A DNA stretch of 64,000 nt from Paludibacter propionicigenes WB4 (GTDB lineage: Bacteria; Bacteroidota; Bacteroidia; Bacteroidales; Paludibacteraceae). Position numbers and translations under genes: made by a program. The notes under the pieces were generated by a model, which was not told the origin of the DNA, did no database searches, and saw nothing but the letters and a program-made list of their open reading frames with translations. The DNA is taken from contig NC_014734.1 of the NCBI RefSeq assembly GCF_000183135.1, forward strand, positions 2,046,001 to 2,110,000, written 5' to 3'. This document shows positions 7,677 through 15,590 of the stretch, in pieces. How positions within the stretch are numbered: position 1 is the first letter of the stretch; each line of letters starts with the position of its first letter.

Positions 7677-8738
7677 CTATTTACGCTCTTCCTGATTGCT
7701 TTGTTCATTTCTGGAACCGGCACTTCTGCTACTTCTTGAGTCTGTTGAAGGAGTACGCGTTTCCTGACGCATCTGTTTTTCAACCTTCACCGGCTGCCCG
7801 ATAGTTCTGCCATAATAATTGGTACCACGGGTAGTCCTACCGGCATCGGTATTCCCTGTTTGCGGCTGACGACTACCAGGCTCAGTTCCTGCAGAGCGGG
7901 TTGGAGTCGAATTATTCCCTGTATTTTGAGGTTGAGGAGCTACATTGTTTTCTCTACCCCAAGGGTTAGTTGTGGGATTACTCTTATTTCCCCCGTTTTG
8001 AGGTTGATTTCTTGAATTATCATCACCTGCCGACCTGTTGGAGTTATCATCCCTTCTCCTATCGTTCTGCGATGGGTATGTATTGTTATTTGATGGCCGG
8101 TTATTATTGTTTCCATTCCAGTTGTTTTGCTGAGAGTTTCTTCCTCTGTCGTCCGATGAGTGGTTTGAGTTACCTTTCCCATTCCAACTGTTTTGCTGCC
8201 TACGATCCTCTGGGGTATATTTAAACTGACGATTTGACTTCAAACCATCATTATCCCATCTACGAGCACGATATCTTTGGTTTTCAGGCCAGTAAATCGC
8301 ACTTCTGCTATTTTCATTAAATCCTCTAACGTATGGTATATTACTGTGATCATAATAATCCCTGTAATAATAGCGAGGATAATGTGAAACATAATATTGA
8401 TGGTGCATCCAGGGTTGATATACTTTTACATCCAGTGCGATTGCAAAACAATTGTCCAAATCAAATCCTGCATAAATTGTCGGACACTCATATGAATCAT
8501 ACCATCTTCCGTTAGAAAGATACACGAATTGCCGTGTTGAAAGATCATAGTAAGCCTCAATATCCGGCAAATAATAATAGCGAACACCCTGATAATACGT
8601 AGGAGCCCACGAAGGATTTTCATATCGGGCTACAACAACCTGTTGTTGACCAACATAGCCGTAAGTACCACAACCGGAAAATACAGATACGAAAAGGACT
8701 GTGAGCAGTACTAATGCTAAACTCTTAAATCGTTTCAT
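7677..8738 (-). CDS. Asn/Gln/Arg-rich lipoprotein of unknown function
   Basis: A 353-residue protein with a lipoprotein signal peptide (lipobox FSGC, C23), so it is predicted to be lipid-anchored in the envelope. Residues about 24-150 are rich in Tyr, Trp and Pro (PDIEAYYDLSTRQFVYL, RYYYRDYY) and look folded, resembling YXY-repeat envelope proteins of Bacteroidetes. From about 165 to the end the sequence is low-complexity Asn, Gln, Arg, Ser and Gly, including two copies of a QQN-WNG motif, and is probably disordered and surface exposed. The function is not recognised. The gene stands alone, convergent with the sirtuin gene. The C-terminal tail is prone to repeat-length variation. Confidence 0.75.
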   Translation of the reverse strand: MKRFKSLALVLLTVLFVSVFSGCGTYGYVGQQQVVVARYENPSWAPTYYQGVRYYYLPDIEAYYDLSTRQFVYLSNGRWYDSYECPTIYAGFDLDNCFAIALDVKVYQPWMHHQYYVSHYPRYYYRDYYDHSNIPYVRGFNENSRSAIYWPENQRYRARRWDNDGLKSNRQFKYTPEDRRQQNSWNGKGNSNHSSDDRGRNSQQNNWNGNNNNRPSNNNTYPSQNDRRRDDNSNRSAGDDNSRNQPQNGGNKSNPTTNPWGRENNVAPQPQNTGNNSTPTRSAGTEPGSRQPQTGNTDAGRTTRGTNYYGRTIGQPVKVEKQMRQETRTPSTDSRSSRSAGSRNEQSNQEERK

Positions 8739-9074
8739 ATGCTTTGTTTTAAAGTTATTAATCTCTCAAAATACAAATATAATGCCATACAAATTTTAGG
8801 AACATACACAGCAGATCGTTACGGTTAGTTGTCGGATTTATTGCATGCCAACACCTGGTGCTCACGAACGATAAACAACACAAAACTGCATCTCTACAAC
8901 CACTATGACAAACAGACAAATGTAGTACAGAAAGACGATTCAACAACTAAATTTTCAGCATTATTTTGGCAGACCCAGAAAAAGATAAAAAAATATTGGA
9001 TATTCCAAAATGATTATCTATCTTTGCAGTCCAAAATTAAAACAGAAATAAAACACATTAAATAATTAATAGTT
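8739..9074 (+). other. Intergenic region upstream of rpsU
   Basis: About 336 bases between divergent genes. The only clear elements are the rpsU promoter at 8996-9026 and an AT-rich stretch before it. An open frame at 8829-9065 overlaps the promoter, has no family features and is not called. Confidence 0.6.
8996..9026 (+). promoter_or_regulatory. Promoter of rpsU
   Basis: TTG (8996-8998), a 20-base spacer and TATCTTTG (9019-9026) match the Bacteroidetes -33/-7 layout. The predicted start of transcription is about 40 bases before the rpsU ATG. Confidence 0.75.
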
Positions 9075-9266
9075 ATGATCGTAGTTCCAGTAAAAGAAGG
9101 CGAAAACATCGAAAGAGCATTGAAAAAATTCAAACGTAAATTTGAAAAAACAGGCGTTGTAAAAGAACTTCGTCGTCGTCAATGTTTTGACAAGCCTTCT
9201 ATCGTAGGTCGCGAAGAAAAAATGCACGCGATTTATGTTCAAAAGAAGAATCTAAGCGAAGAATAG
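9075..9266 (+). CDS. rpsU: 30S ribosomal protein S21
   Basis: A 63-residue basic S21, a small-subunit protein near the platform that helps base-pairing between mRNA and the 3' end of 16S rRNA. The hallmark sequences are MIVVPVKEGENIERALKKFK at the N-terminus, then ELRRRQCFDKP. Length is normal for Bacteroidetes. The gene has its own promoter with a short AT-rich leader and no purine-rich Shine-Dalgarno, fitting the weak Shine-Dalgarno usage of this phylum. A recombinase gene and hpf follow in the same direction after 73 bases, with no obvious terminator between, so read-through into them is possible. Confidence 0.97.
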   Translation: MIVVPVKEGENIERALKKFKRKFEKTGVVKELRRRQCFDKPSIVGREEKMHAIYVQKKNLSEE

Positions 9267-9339
9267 GAAAATAACAGCAGGAAATCTTGTTTTCCTGATT
9301 TATTTAAACTATTTTCGTTGCAGAATTGAACATACGGTT

Positions 9340-10221
9340 ATGATGAACGAATTTCTGCAATATTTACAGTATGAGAAGAACTACTCCTCTCATACTGTTT
9401 TGTCATATAATACAGACCTGATTCAATTTTGCAATTTCCTCAATGTTACGCCCGATGAGTTTGACCCCAATTCAGTAAACTCTCAACAAATTCAGCAATG
9501 GATTCTATCGCTCATGTCCGTTGATTTATCGGCAAGAACTCTATCCCGCAAAATCTCGACTTTAAAATCTTTCTGGCATTTTCTGCTTTCGCGGAGGTTA
9601 TCAAAACACAACCCCACGTTAAAAATCATTTTGCCAAAAACAAAGAAACCGATTCCGGCGTTTTTTAAGGAAAATGAGATGACTGCCGCGCTAGACAACT
9701 CCATGAAACCGGATAGCTTCGAATATACCAGAAACAGACTGATTTTAGAAACTTTTTATCTGACAGGAATCAGACTCTCTGAACTATTAAATATTCAGGA
9801 CAAAGACATTGATCATTCTGCCGGCACCATAAGAGTCATTGGAAAACGAAACAAAGAACGAATTATTCCTATTGACAAATCACTTATTAATGATATAGAG
9901 CGCTATATCACATTACGAAATGAATCCATAGATATTTTCGAGCCAAATTTGTTTGTTCGAAACAATGGAAAAAAAATGTATCCGAAGATGTTATACAATA
10001 TTGTACATGAAAACATGTCGGAAGTAAGCAGTCTACATAAAAGAAGCCCGCATGTGCTTCGCCACACTTTTGCTACAAGCCTATTAAACGGAGGAGCCGA
10101 TATCAACGCCGTAAAAGAGTTACTCGGTCACAGCAGCCTGTCAGCAACACAAGTGTACACACATACAAGCTTCGAAGAACTATACAATATATATAAACAC
10201 GCTCATCCCAGAGCAAAATAA
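9340..10221 (+). CDS. Tyrosine recombinase XerC/XerD-type
   Basis: A 293-residue tyrosine recombinase of normal Xer length, which resolves chromosome dimers at dif together with FtsK. The N-terminal SAM-like core-binding domain spans about residues 1-88. The catalytic set is complete: R145 in TGIRLSELL, K169 in VIGKRNK, H238 and R241 in PHVLRHTFAT, H264 in LLGHSSL and the nucleophile Y273 in QVYTH. Placement next to rpsU and hpf, with no integrase-style flanking repeats, argues for a housekeeping Xer enzyme and against an integrase. Whether it is XerC or XerD cannot be decided without comparison to its paralogue. It sits 14 bases before hpf. Confidence 0.92.
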   Translation: MMNEFLQYLQYEKNYSSHTVLSYNTDLIQFCNFLNVTPDEFDPNSVNSQQIQQWILSLMSVDLSARTLSRKISTLKSFWHFLLSRRLSKHNPTLKIILPKTKKPIPAFFKENEMTAALDNSMKPDSFEYTRNRLILETFYLTGIRLSELLNIQDKDIDHSAGTIRVIGKRNKERIIPIDKSLINDIERYITLRNESIDIFEPNLFVRNNGKKMYPKMLYNIVHENMSEVSSLHKRSPHVLRHTFATSLLNGGADINAVKELLGHSSLSATQVYTHTSFEELYNIYKHAHPRAK

Positions 10222-10235
10222 AAAAGGAGGCTATT

Positions 10236-10535
10236 ATGAAACTACGGATTCAATCCATCAATTTTGATGCAACTACTGCGCTAGAATCGTACATCAACAA
10301 AAAAGCACTAAAACTAGAAAAGTTTTTTGACGAAATAATAAACATAGAAGTATACCTAAAGGTAGTAAAACCCGAAACATCCACTAACAAAGAAGCCGAA
10401 ATCAAAGTGTCAATTCCAAATGTTGATTTTTTCGCATCAAAAACCTGTGATTCTTTCGAAGAAGCAGTTGACCTAACTCTCGATGCCTTAGACAAACAGA
10501 TACGCAAATACAAGGAAAAAGCCACTAAAAACTAA
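10236..10535 (+). CDS. hpf: Ribosome hibernation-promoting factor (short HPF/RaiA family)
   Basis: A 99-residue protein of the short HPF/YfiA family that binds the 30S decoding site and silences ribosomes in stationary phase. The beta-alpha-beta-beta-beta-alpha pattern is readable: KLRIQSINFDAT, then the helix ESYINKKALKLEKFF, then strands IEVYLKVV and AEIKVSIP, then the helix SFEEAVDLTLDALDKQIRKYKEK. It lacks the C-terminal dimerisation domain of long HPF, so 100S formation would need another factor. An AAAAAAGGAGG sequence precedes the ATG, an unusually good Shine-Dalgarno for this phylum, and suggests re-initiation after the recombinase gene. A hairpin at 10584-10618 probably ends the transcript. 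Confidence 0.93.
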   Translation: MKLRIQSINFDATTALESYINKKALKLEKFFDEIINIEVYLKVVKPETSTNKEAEIKVSIPNVDFFASKTCDSFEEAVDLTLDALDKQIRKYKEKATKN

Positions 10536-10571
10536 AATATTTCGGGAAATGTTTTGTAGTCCGAAATATTT
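10535..10571 (+). repeat. 11-bp inverted repeat just after hpf
   Basis: Arms AAATATTTCGG (10535-10545) and CCGAAATATTT (10561-10571) are perfectly complementary around a 15-base loop that contains TTTTG. The first arm overlaps the last base of the hpf stop. It could be a weak terminator or a 3' stabilising hairpin. Confidence 0.6.
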
Positions 10572-10583
10572 CCGTACATTTGC

Positions 10584-10618
10584 AAGCCGTTTGAATCAGA
10601 GTGTTCAAACGGCTTTTT
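10584..10618 (+). terminator. Terminator between hpf and the tRNA cluster
   Basis: A 12-bp perfect stem, AAGCCGTTTGAA pairing with TTCAAACGGCTT, closes an eight-base loop and is followed by TTTAA. A TACATTTG sequence directly upstream (10575-10582) resembles a -7 box, so an attenuator role cannot be excluded. Confidence 0.75.
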
Positions 10619-10649
10619 AAACGCCAAAAATACTATATATTAGCACATT

Positions 10650-10723
10650 GCCTCTTTAGCTCAGTTGGCCAGAGCACGTGATTTGTAATCTCGGGGTCGT
10701 TGGTTCGAATCCGACAAGAGGCT
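10650..10723 (+). tRNA. tRNA-Thr (anticodon TGT)
   Basis: Cloverleaf with acceptor arms GCCTCTT and AAGAGGC, D-arm GCTCAGTTGGCCAGAGC and T-loop TTCGAAT. The anticodon loop TTTGTAA gives TGT. The anticodon stem has one T:T mismatch. No CCA is encoded. First of four tRNA genes leading into tuf. Confidence 0.95.
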
Positions 10724-10757
10724 CAGCGATCTTTATTTAAGAATATCGTAATGAAAT

Positions 10758-10840
10758 GGGCAGTTACCAAAGTGGCCAACTGGGGCTGACTGTAACTCAG
10801 CTGTCTTTCGACTTCGGAGGTTCGAATCCTTCACTGCCCA
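10758..10840 (+). tRNA. tRNA-Tyr (anticodon GTA)
   Basis: Acceptor arms GGGCAGT and ACTGCCC. The anticodon loop CTGTAAC gives GTA. A long class II variable arm (about 10802-10817) is typical of bacterial tRNA-Tyr. Confidence 0.95.
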
Positions 10841-10845
10841 CTATG

Positions 10846-10899
10846 ACCCCCGCCCCTAAAGGGGAGTCATCATTTAATTCCCCTTTAGGGGTTAGGGGT
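10846..10899. repeat. Palindromic CCCCTAAAGGGG repeat element between tRNA genes
   Basis: Two imperfect inverted arms of about 22 bases (10846-10867 and 10877-10899), each itself containing a CCCCTAAAGGGG-like palindrome, lie between the tRNA-Tyr and tRNA-Gly genes. A related but diverged sequence is at 44861-44883. It looks like a dispersed intergenic palindromic repeat. It may also fold in the tRNA precursor and affect processing. Confidence 0.65.
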
Positions 10900-10905
10900 A
10901 AATTT

Positions 10906-10978
10906 GCGGAAGTAGCTCAGTTGATAGAGCATTAGCCTTCCAAGCTGAGGGTCGCGGGTTTGAGTCCCGTCTTCCGCT
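10906..10978 (+). tRNA. tRNA-Gly (anticodon TCC)
   Basis: Acceptor arms GCGGAAG and CTTCCGC. The anticodon loop CTTCCAA gives TCC. The CCA end appears to be encoded at 10979-10981, unlike the other tRNAs of the cluster. Confidence 0.95.
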
Positions 10979-11022
10979 CCAATAATGGAGCATTAAATCG
11001 CAGGATTTTTGAATCCATTTTC

Positions 11023-11094
<72 letters not shown>

Positions 11095-11150
11095 CAACTT
11101 TGTAAGCTTTTATAAAACATATAAATTAATTATTAAATAATCTTTGAGTT

Positions 11151-12338
11151 ATGGCAAAAGAAAAATTTGACAGGTCAAAACCCCACGTTAACGTAGGTAC
11201 CATTGGACACGTTGACCACGGTAAAACTACCTTGACCGCTGCAATTACTACTGTACTTGCAAAAAAAGGGCTTTCTGAATTGCGTTCATTCGATTCAATC
11301 GATAATGCTCCTGAAGAAAAAGAACGTGGTATTACTATTAACACTGCACACGTAGAATATCAAACAGCTGCTCGTCACTATGCACACGTTGACTGTCCGG
11401 GTCACGCTGACTACGTTAAGAACATGGTTACTGGTGCTGCTCAAATGGATGGTGCTATCATTGTAGTTGCTGCAACTGATGGTCCTATGCCACAAACACG
11501 CGAACACATCCTTCTTGCTCGTCAGGTAAACGTACCTCGCTTGGTTATCTTCATGAACAAATGTGATCAAGTTGATGACGAAGAAATGTTGGAATTGGTA
11601 GAAATGGAAATGCGTGAATTGCTTTCATTCTATGAATTCGACGGCGACAACACTCCAGTTATCCGTGGATCTGCTCTTGGTGGATTGAATGGTGTTCCGG
11701 AATGGGAAGATAAGATTATGGAATTAATGGATGCAGTTGATACTTGGATTGAATTACCTCCACGTGCTGTTGACAAACCATTCTTGATGCCAGTTGAAGA
11801 CGTATTCTCTATCACAGGTCGTGGTACAGTTGCTACAGGTCGTATCGAAACAGGTATTATCAAAACTGGTGAAGAAGTTCAGATTATCGGTTTAGGTCAC
11901 GAAGCTAAAAAATCAGTTGTTACAGGTGTGGAAATGTTCCGCAAAATTCTTGACGAAGGTCAGGCTGGTGATAACGTAGGTTTATTGTTACGTGGTATCG
12001 ATAAAGAAGAAATCAAACGTGGTATGGTTATTACCCACCCGGGAAAAGTAACTCCTCACACTACTTTCAAAGCAGCTGCTTATATCTTGAAAAAAGAAGA
12101 AGGTGGTCGTCACACTCCATTCCACAACCGCTACCGTCCTCAGTTCTATATCCGTACATTGGATGTAACAGGTGAAATCACTTTGCCAGAAGGAACTGAA
12201 ATGGTAATGCCAGGTGACAACTTAGAATTAACTGTAACATTAATCTATCCAGTAGCTTGTAACATTGGTTTACGTTTTGCTATTCGTGAAGGTGGACGTA
12301 CAGTAGGTTCAGGACAAATCACAGAACTTCTTGACTAA
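11151..12338 (+). CDS. tuf: Elongation factor Tu
   Basis: EF-Tu delivers aminoacyl-tRNA to the ribosome as a GTP complex. The 395-residue length is standard. The G-motifs are all present: GHVDHGKT at residues 19-26, the switch I region [21 protein letters not shown] and NKCD. Domains 2 and 3 follow with [13 protein letters not shown] and the C-terminal [15 protein letters not shown]. The gene lies directly behind tRNA-Thr(GGT) and ahead of tRNA-Trp, secE and nusG, the same arrangement as the E. coli thrU-tyrU-glyT-thrT-tufB cluster, so tRNAs and tuf are probably one transcript. Only this copy is in the window. Codon use is strongly biased, as expected for high expression. Confidence 0.99.
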   Translation: MAKEKFDRSKPHVNVGTIGHVDHGKTTLTAAITTVLAKKGLSELRSFDSIDNAPEEKERGITINTAHVEYQTAARHYAHVDCPGHADYVKNMVTGAAQMDGAIIVVAATDGPMPQTREHILLARQVNVPRLVIFMNKCDQVDDEEMLELVEMEMRELLSFYEFDGDNTPVIRGSALGGLNGVPEWEDKIMELMDAVDTWIELPPRAVDKPFLMPVEDVFSITGRGTVATGRIETGIIKTGEEVQIIGLGHEAKKSVVTGVEMFRKILDEGQAGDNVGLLLRGIDKEEIKRGMVITHPGKVTPHTTFKAAAYILKKEEGGRHTPFHNRYRPQFYIRTLDVTGEITLPEGTEMVMPGDNLELTVTLIYPVACNIGLRFAIREGGRTVGSGQITELLD

Positions 12339-12414
12339 TACTAATCTCTCCCAACCTCCCATGAGGTGAGTAGTAAGATTGAAAAGTAATTTAAGAAGTT
12401 TTTCAACAATAAAA

Positions 12415-12444
12415 AAGTCGTTTCCCTGTTTTGGGAAACGACTT
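12415..12444. other. Strong 12-bp hairpin between tuf and tRNA-Trp
   Basis: Arms AAGTCGTTTCCC and GGGAAACGACTT pair perfectly around a six-base loop, five bases before the tRNA-Trp 5' end. There is no T-run on the plus side, so it is a poor plus-strand terminator. An RNA-processing or 3'-stabilising hairpin separating tuf mRNA from the tRNA is equally likely. Confidence 0.7.
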
Positions 12445-12449
12445 GAAAT

Positions 12450-12522
12450 ACGGGCGTAGCTCAGTTGGTAGAGCACTGGTCTCCAAAACCAGGTGTCGGG
12501 AGTTCGAGTCTCTCTGCCCGTG
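12450..12522 (+). tRNA. tRNA-Trp (anticodon CCA)
   Basis: Acceptor arms ACGGGCG and TGCCCGT, with one terminal G:T pair. The anticodon stem CTGGT/ACCAG holds the loop CTCCAAA, giving CCA. It lies 17 bases before secE. Confidence 0.95.
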
Positions 12523-12539
12523 CAAATTCTATTTAAAAC

Positions 12540-12731
12540 ATGAAGATAATTAACTATATCAAAGAGTCTTATTCAGAACTTGTTCAGAAAGTATCCTGGC
12601 CTTCAAAGTCAGAACTTACTAACAGTGCGATAGTGGTATTGATTGCTTCCATCATTCTTGCATTGATAGTATGGCTTATGGATGTAAGTTTTGAACGTAT
12701 CATGAAATTTATTTACGGACTTTTGTCTTAA
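12540..12731 (+). CDS. secE: Preprotein translocase subunit SecE
   Basis: A 63-residue, single-membrane-span SecE, the clamp subunit of the SecYEG channel in the inner membrane. The amphipathic helix YIKESYSELVQKVSWPSKSEL is the family hallmark (KVSWPS). One transmembrane helix follows at about residues 29-48, and the length is normal for short bacterial SecE. It begins 17 bases after tRNA-Trp and ends 22 bases before nusG, the conserved secE-nusG-rplKAJL-rpoBC order. Co-transcription with both tRNA-Trp and nusG is likely because no terminator intervenes. Confidence 0.95.
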   Translation: MKIINYIKESYSELVQKVSWPSKSELTNSAIVVLIASIILALIVWLMDVSFERIMKFIYGLLS

Positions 12732-12753
12732 TTTAATCAGGGAGGTCATTAAA

Positions 12754-13302
12754 GTGTCTGAGTCAACTAATTTTAAATGGTACGTTATGCGTGCTATTAG
12801 CGGAAAAGAGAACAAGGTTAAAGAATATATTGATGCAGAAATCAAAAATTCAGATCTTGGTCAGTTTGTTGCTCAGGTATTAATACCCACTGAGAAAGTT
12901 TATCAAATTCGTAATGGCAAGAAAATTACAAAAGAACGTAGTTGCATGCCCGGATATGTATTAATAGAGGCTTATCTTATCGGTGAAATATCTCATCGCC
13001 TGCGCAATACCCCAAACGTTATCGGATTCCTAGGTGAAAAAAACAACGTACCAACTCCAATTCGTCCTTCGGAAGTGAATAGGATATTGGGAAGTGTTGA
13101 TGAACTTCAGGAAACAGCAGAAGAAATGTTAACTCCTTTCTATGTTGGTGAAAACGTGAAAGTGATCTTTGGTCCTTTCAGCGGATTCAGTGGGCTTATT
13201 GAGGAAGTAAACTCCGAAAAGAAAAAACTTAAAGTTATGGTTATGATTTTCGGTCGGAAAACTCCGCTCGAACTTGCTTTCACACAAGTAGAAAAGGAAT
13301 AG
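12754..13302 (+). CDS. nusG: Transcription termination/antitermination factor NusG
   Basis: A 182-residue NusG. The N-terminal NGN domain (KWYVMRAISGKENKVKEYI) binds the RNA polymerase clamp. The C-terminal KOW domain, about residues 135-165 (VKVIFGPFSGFSGLIEEV), contacts Rho or ribosomal S10. The start is a GTG at 12754, supported by the strong Shine-Dalgarno GGGAGG seven to eight bases upstream (12740-12745), one of very few in this window, and by the family N-terminus. No in-frame ATG fits as well. It lies between secE and rplK in the universal order. Confidence 0.96.
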   Translation: MSESTNFKWYVMRAISGKENKVKEYIDAEIKNSDLGQFVAQVLIPTEKVYQIRNGKKITKERSCMPGYVLIEAYLIGEISHRLRNTPNVIGFLGEKNNVPTPIRPSEVNRILGSVDELQETAEEMLTPFYVGENVKVIFGPFSGFSGLIEEVNSEKKKLKVMVMIFGRKTPLELAFTQVEKE

Positions 13303-13357
13303 TTGGTTATTGTTACAAATCGACAATTCCATTTAAACAACAAAAATTAAAATTATT

Positions 13358-13804
13358 ATGGCTAAAGAGATTGCTGGACTTATTAAATTACAGATTAAAG
13401 GAGGCGCGGCAAACCCATCTCCCCCGGTAGGACCTGCATTGGGTTCTAAAGGGATCAATATTATGGAGTTTTGCAAACAATTTAATGCCAGAACCCAAGA
13501 CAAGCCGGGCAAAGTTTTACCCGCTGTCATCACCTACTATACTGACAAATCTTTCGACTTTGTTGTAAAAACTCCGCCAGTTGCGATTCAATTGTTAGAA
13601 ATAACAAAACTGAAAAGTGGTTCGGCTGAGCCTAACCGTAAAAAAGTAGCAGAAATTACTTGGGAACAAGTACAAGCTATTGCAACGGACAAAATGGTCG
13701 ATCTGAATTGTTTTGAATTAGAGGCAGCTATGAAAATGGTTGCCGGTACAGCTAGAAGTATGGGTATTACCGTAAAAGGTACTTTTCCAAATAAGAATAA
13801 TTAA
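13358..13804 (+). CDS. rplK: 50S ribosomal protein L11
   Basis: L11, a 148-residue protein of the GTPase-associated centre, binds 23S rRNA together with L10 and L12. The N-terminal [23 protein letters not shown] with its conserved prolines is the site that interacts with thiopeptide antibiotics and with RelA-linked signalling. The C-terminal RNA-binding domain ends with [13 protein letters not shown]. It is followed by rplA after 15 bases. The first gene of the rplKA pair, in which the L1 protein usually represses its own mRNA; the L1-binding leader was not identified here. Confidence 0.98.
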   Translation: MAKEIAGLIKLQIKGGAANPSPPVGPALGSKGINIMEFCKQFNARTQDKPGKVLPAVITYYTDKSFDFVVKTPPVAIQLLEITKLKSGSAEPNRKKVAEITWEQVQAIATDKMVDLNCFELEAAMKMVAGTARSMGITVKGTFPNKNN

Positions 13805-13819
13805 TAAACTTCAATTAAA

Positions 13820-14515
13820 ATGAGTAAACTGACAAAAAATCAAAGGTTAGCTTTAGAAAAAATTGAAGCAGGAAAAACCTATTCTCTGAAAGAAGCAGCT
13901 GCATTGGTAAAAGAAATTACCAATACAAAATTTGATGCTTCTGTTGATATAGATGTGCGCTTAGGTGTTGATCCACGTAAAGCCAACCAGATGGTACGCG
14001 GCGTAGTGTCGTTACCAAACGGAACCGGAAAACAAGTAAAGGTTCTTGCATTATGTACTCCCGACCAAGAAGCTGCGGCCAAAGAAGCCGGAGCTGATTT
14101 CGTAGGTCTCGATGAATATATCGAAAAAATCAAGGGTGGTTGGACAGATGTTGATGTTATCATCACACAACCTGCTATCATGGGTAAATTGGGTGCTTTA
14201 GGACGCGTATTAGGCCCTCGTGGTTTAATGCCAAACCCTAAAAGTGGTACGGTTACCAACGAAGTTGGTAAAGCTGTAAAAGAAGTAAAACAAGGAAAAA
14301 TCGACTTTAAAGTTGATAAATATGGTATTGTTCACACTTCGGTAGGAAAAGTTTCTTTTACTGCTGAGCAAATTGTGGAAAATGCAAAAGAATTTGTTTC
14401 TACTTTGATGAAACTAAAACCGACAGCCGCAAAAGGTACTTATGTAAAGAGCATTTATCTTTCAAGCACAATGAGTTCGGGTATTAAGATTGAACCCAAA
14501 TCAATTGAAGAATAA
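13820..14515 (+). CDS. rplA: 50S ribosomal protein L1
   Basis: L1, 231 residues, forms the mobile stalk at the E-site and helps eject deacylated tRNA. Recognisable blocks are [20 protein letters not shown], the central [20 protein letters not shown] loop and the C-terminal [16 protein letters not shown]. The length is the family norm. It is separated from rplK by 15 bases and from rplJ by 12 bases, so all four ribosomal genes appear co-transcribed. L1 commonly acts as translational repressor of rplKA; that is family knowledge, not something visible here. Confidence 0.98.
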   Translation: MSKLTKNQRLALEKIEAGKTYSLKEAAALVKEITNTKFDASVDIDVRLGVDPRKANQMVRGVVSLPNGTGKQVKVLALCTPDQEAAAKEAGADFVGLDEYIEKIKGGWTDVDVIITQPAIMGKLGALGRVLGPRGLMPNPKSGTVTNEVGKAVKEVKQGKIDFKVDKYGIVHTSVGKVSFTAEQIVENAKEFVSTLMKLKPTAAKGTYVKSIYLSSTMSSGIKIEPKSIEE

Positions 14516-14527
14516 AATTAAAAGTTT

Positions 14528-15055
14528 ATGAAAAAGGAAGATAAAAGCGCTATTATAAAACAACTTGAGTCAACTCTTGGAGAGTATGCTCACTTCTACT
14601 TGGCAGATATAGGCGGCTTAAACGCTGCTCAAACCAGCGAATTAAGAAGAGTTTGCTACAAAGAGAACGTTAAACTCGTAGTTGTAAAAAATACATTGCT
14701 ACAAAAAGCACTTGATAACTCATCGGTAGATTTCAGTGAACTTTATGGCTCGCTTAAAGGCGAAACTTCATTAATGCTTTCGAATACGGCTAATGTGCCT
14801 GCAAAAGTTATTAATGACTTCAGTAAACTTAAGACCAACAAGCTTAAAAAACCTATTTTGAAAGCGGCTTATGTTGAAGAAAGTTTCTATATTGGCGAAA
14901 ACAACCTGGAGGCACTTATCCACGTGAAGAGCAAAAACGAACTTATTGGCGAAATCATCGGCTTATTGCAATCGCCTGCTAAGAACGTTGTGTCCGCACT
15001 CCAATCAGGAGGTTCAACTATCCACGGCGTGTTGAAAACATTGTCGGAAAGATAA
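14528..15055 (+). CDS. rplJ: 50S ribosomal protein L10
   Basis: L10, 175 residues, anchors L7/L12 dimers to the ribosome at the base of the stalk. The N-terminal rRNA-binding region includes YLADIGGLNAAQTSELRR and LVVVKNTLLQKAL. The C-terminal helix, from about residue 135, would bind L12 dimers. The gene begins 12 bases after rplA and ends 48 bases before rplL. The L10-L12 complex usually represses its own operon by binding the leader; no leader structure is called here because the space before rplJ is only 12 bases. Confidence 0.97.
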   Translation: MKKEDKSAIIKQLESTLGEYAHFYLADIGGLNAAQTSELRRVCYKENVKLVVVKNTLLQKALDNSSVDFSELYGSLKGETSLMLSNTANVPAKVINDFSKLKTNKLKKPILKAAYVEESFYIGENNLEALIHVKSKNELIGEIIGLLQSPAKNVVSALQSGGSTIHGVLKTLSER

Positions 15056-15103
15056 ATTTATCGTAAAATAAAAAATAAAATAAAATCATAAAAAATAAGT
15101 AAA

Positions 15104-15478
15104 ATGGCAGATTTGAAAGCTTTTGCAGAACAATTGGTTAACTTAACAGTTAAAGAAGTAAATGAGTTAGCTCAAATTTTGAAAGACGAATATGGTATCG
15201 AACCAGCTGCTGCAGCTGTTGCTGTTGCCGCAGGTCCTGCTGCTGCTGCTGAAGTAGTAGAAGAAAAAACATCTTTCGACGTAGTATTGAAAGCAGCCGG
15301 TGCTAATAAATTAGCGATCGTTAAATTAGTAAAAGAACTTACTGGTCTTGGTTTGAAAGAAGCTAAAGATATGGTAGATGCTGCTCCTTCAGTAATTAAA
15401 GAAGGTGCATCAAAAGACGAAGCTGAAGCCTTGAAAAAACAACTCGTTGAAGGCGGAGCTGAAGTTGAACTTAAATAA
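15104..15478 (+). CDS. rplL: 50S ribosomal protein L7/L12
   Basis: L7/L12, 124 residues, is the multicopy acidic stalk protein that recruits translational GTPases. The N-terminal dimerisation domain (about 1-33) is followed by the Ala-rich flexible hinge (about 36-54). The C-terminal domain is recognised by [20 protein letters not shown] and [20 protein letters not shown], the factor-binding surface. It sits between rplJ and a strong hairpin at 15502-15541 that lies before rpoB, the classical position for attenuation that sets the excess of L12 over RNA polymerase. Confidence 0.98.
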   Translation: MADLKAFAEQLVNLTVKEVNELAQILKDEYGIEPAAAAVAVAAGPAAAAEVVEEKTSFDVVLKAAGANKLAIVKLVKELTGLGLKEAKDMVDAAPSVIKEGASKDEAEALKKQLVEGGAEVELK

Positions 15479-15501
15479 TAAAACCTGATAATCAGGTCTT
15501 T

Positions 15502-15541
15502 GGTTTAGATTCCCTCATATCGAGGGATTCTAAACCTTTTT
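15502..15541 (+). terminator. Terminator/attenuator between rplL and rpoB
   Basis: A 15-base stem with a single mismatch (arms 15502-15516 and 15522-15536, GGTTTAGA/TCTAAACC outer part) and a five-base loop is followed by TTTTT. It probably allows partial read-through into rpoB, since no separate promoter is obvious. Confidence 0.85.
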
Positions 15542-15590
15542 CTGTCTATAAAATAATTGAGTTCACCGCACCCAAAAAACCTCTTTGAAA

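Noticed and set aside
8829-9065. 78-codon open frame upstream of rpsU
   Set aside because: It contains the rpsU promoter and ends ten bases before the rpsU start; no recognisable protein features.
9340-10221. Integrase of an integrated element using the tRNA cluster as attachment site
   Set aside because: The recombinase is a full housekeeping Xer type lying before hpf; no duplicated tRNA 3' end or element genes are found nearby.
10575-10582. TACATTTG as the promoter of the tRNA-tuf operon
   Set aside because: Transcription would start inside the terminator hairpin at 10584-10618; a start closer to 10650 (for example from TATATTAG at 10636) seems more likely, but neither is certain.
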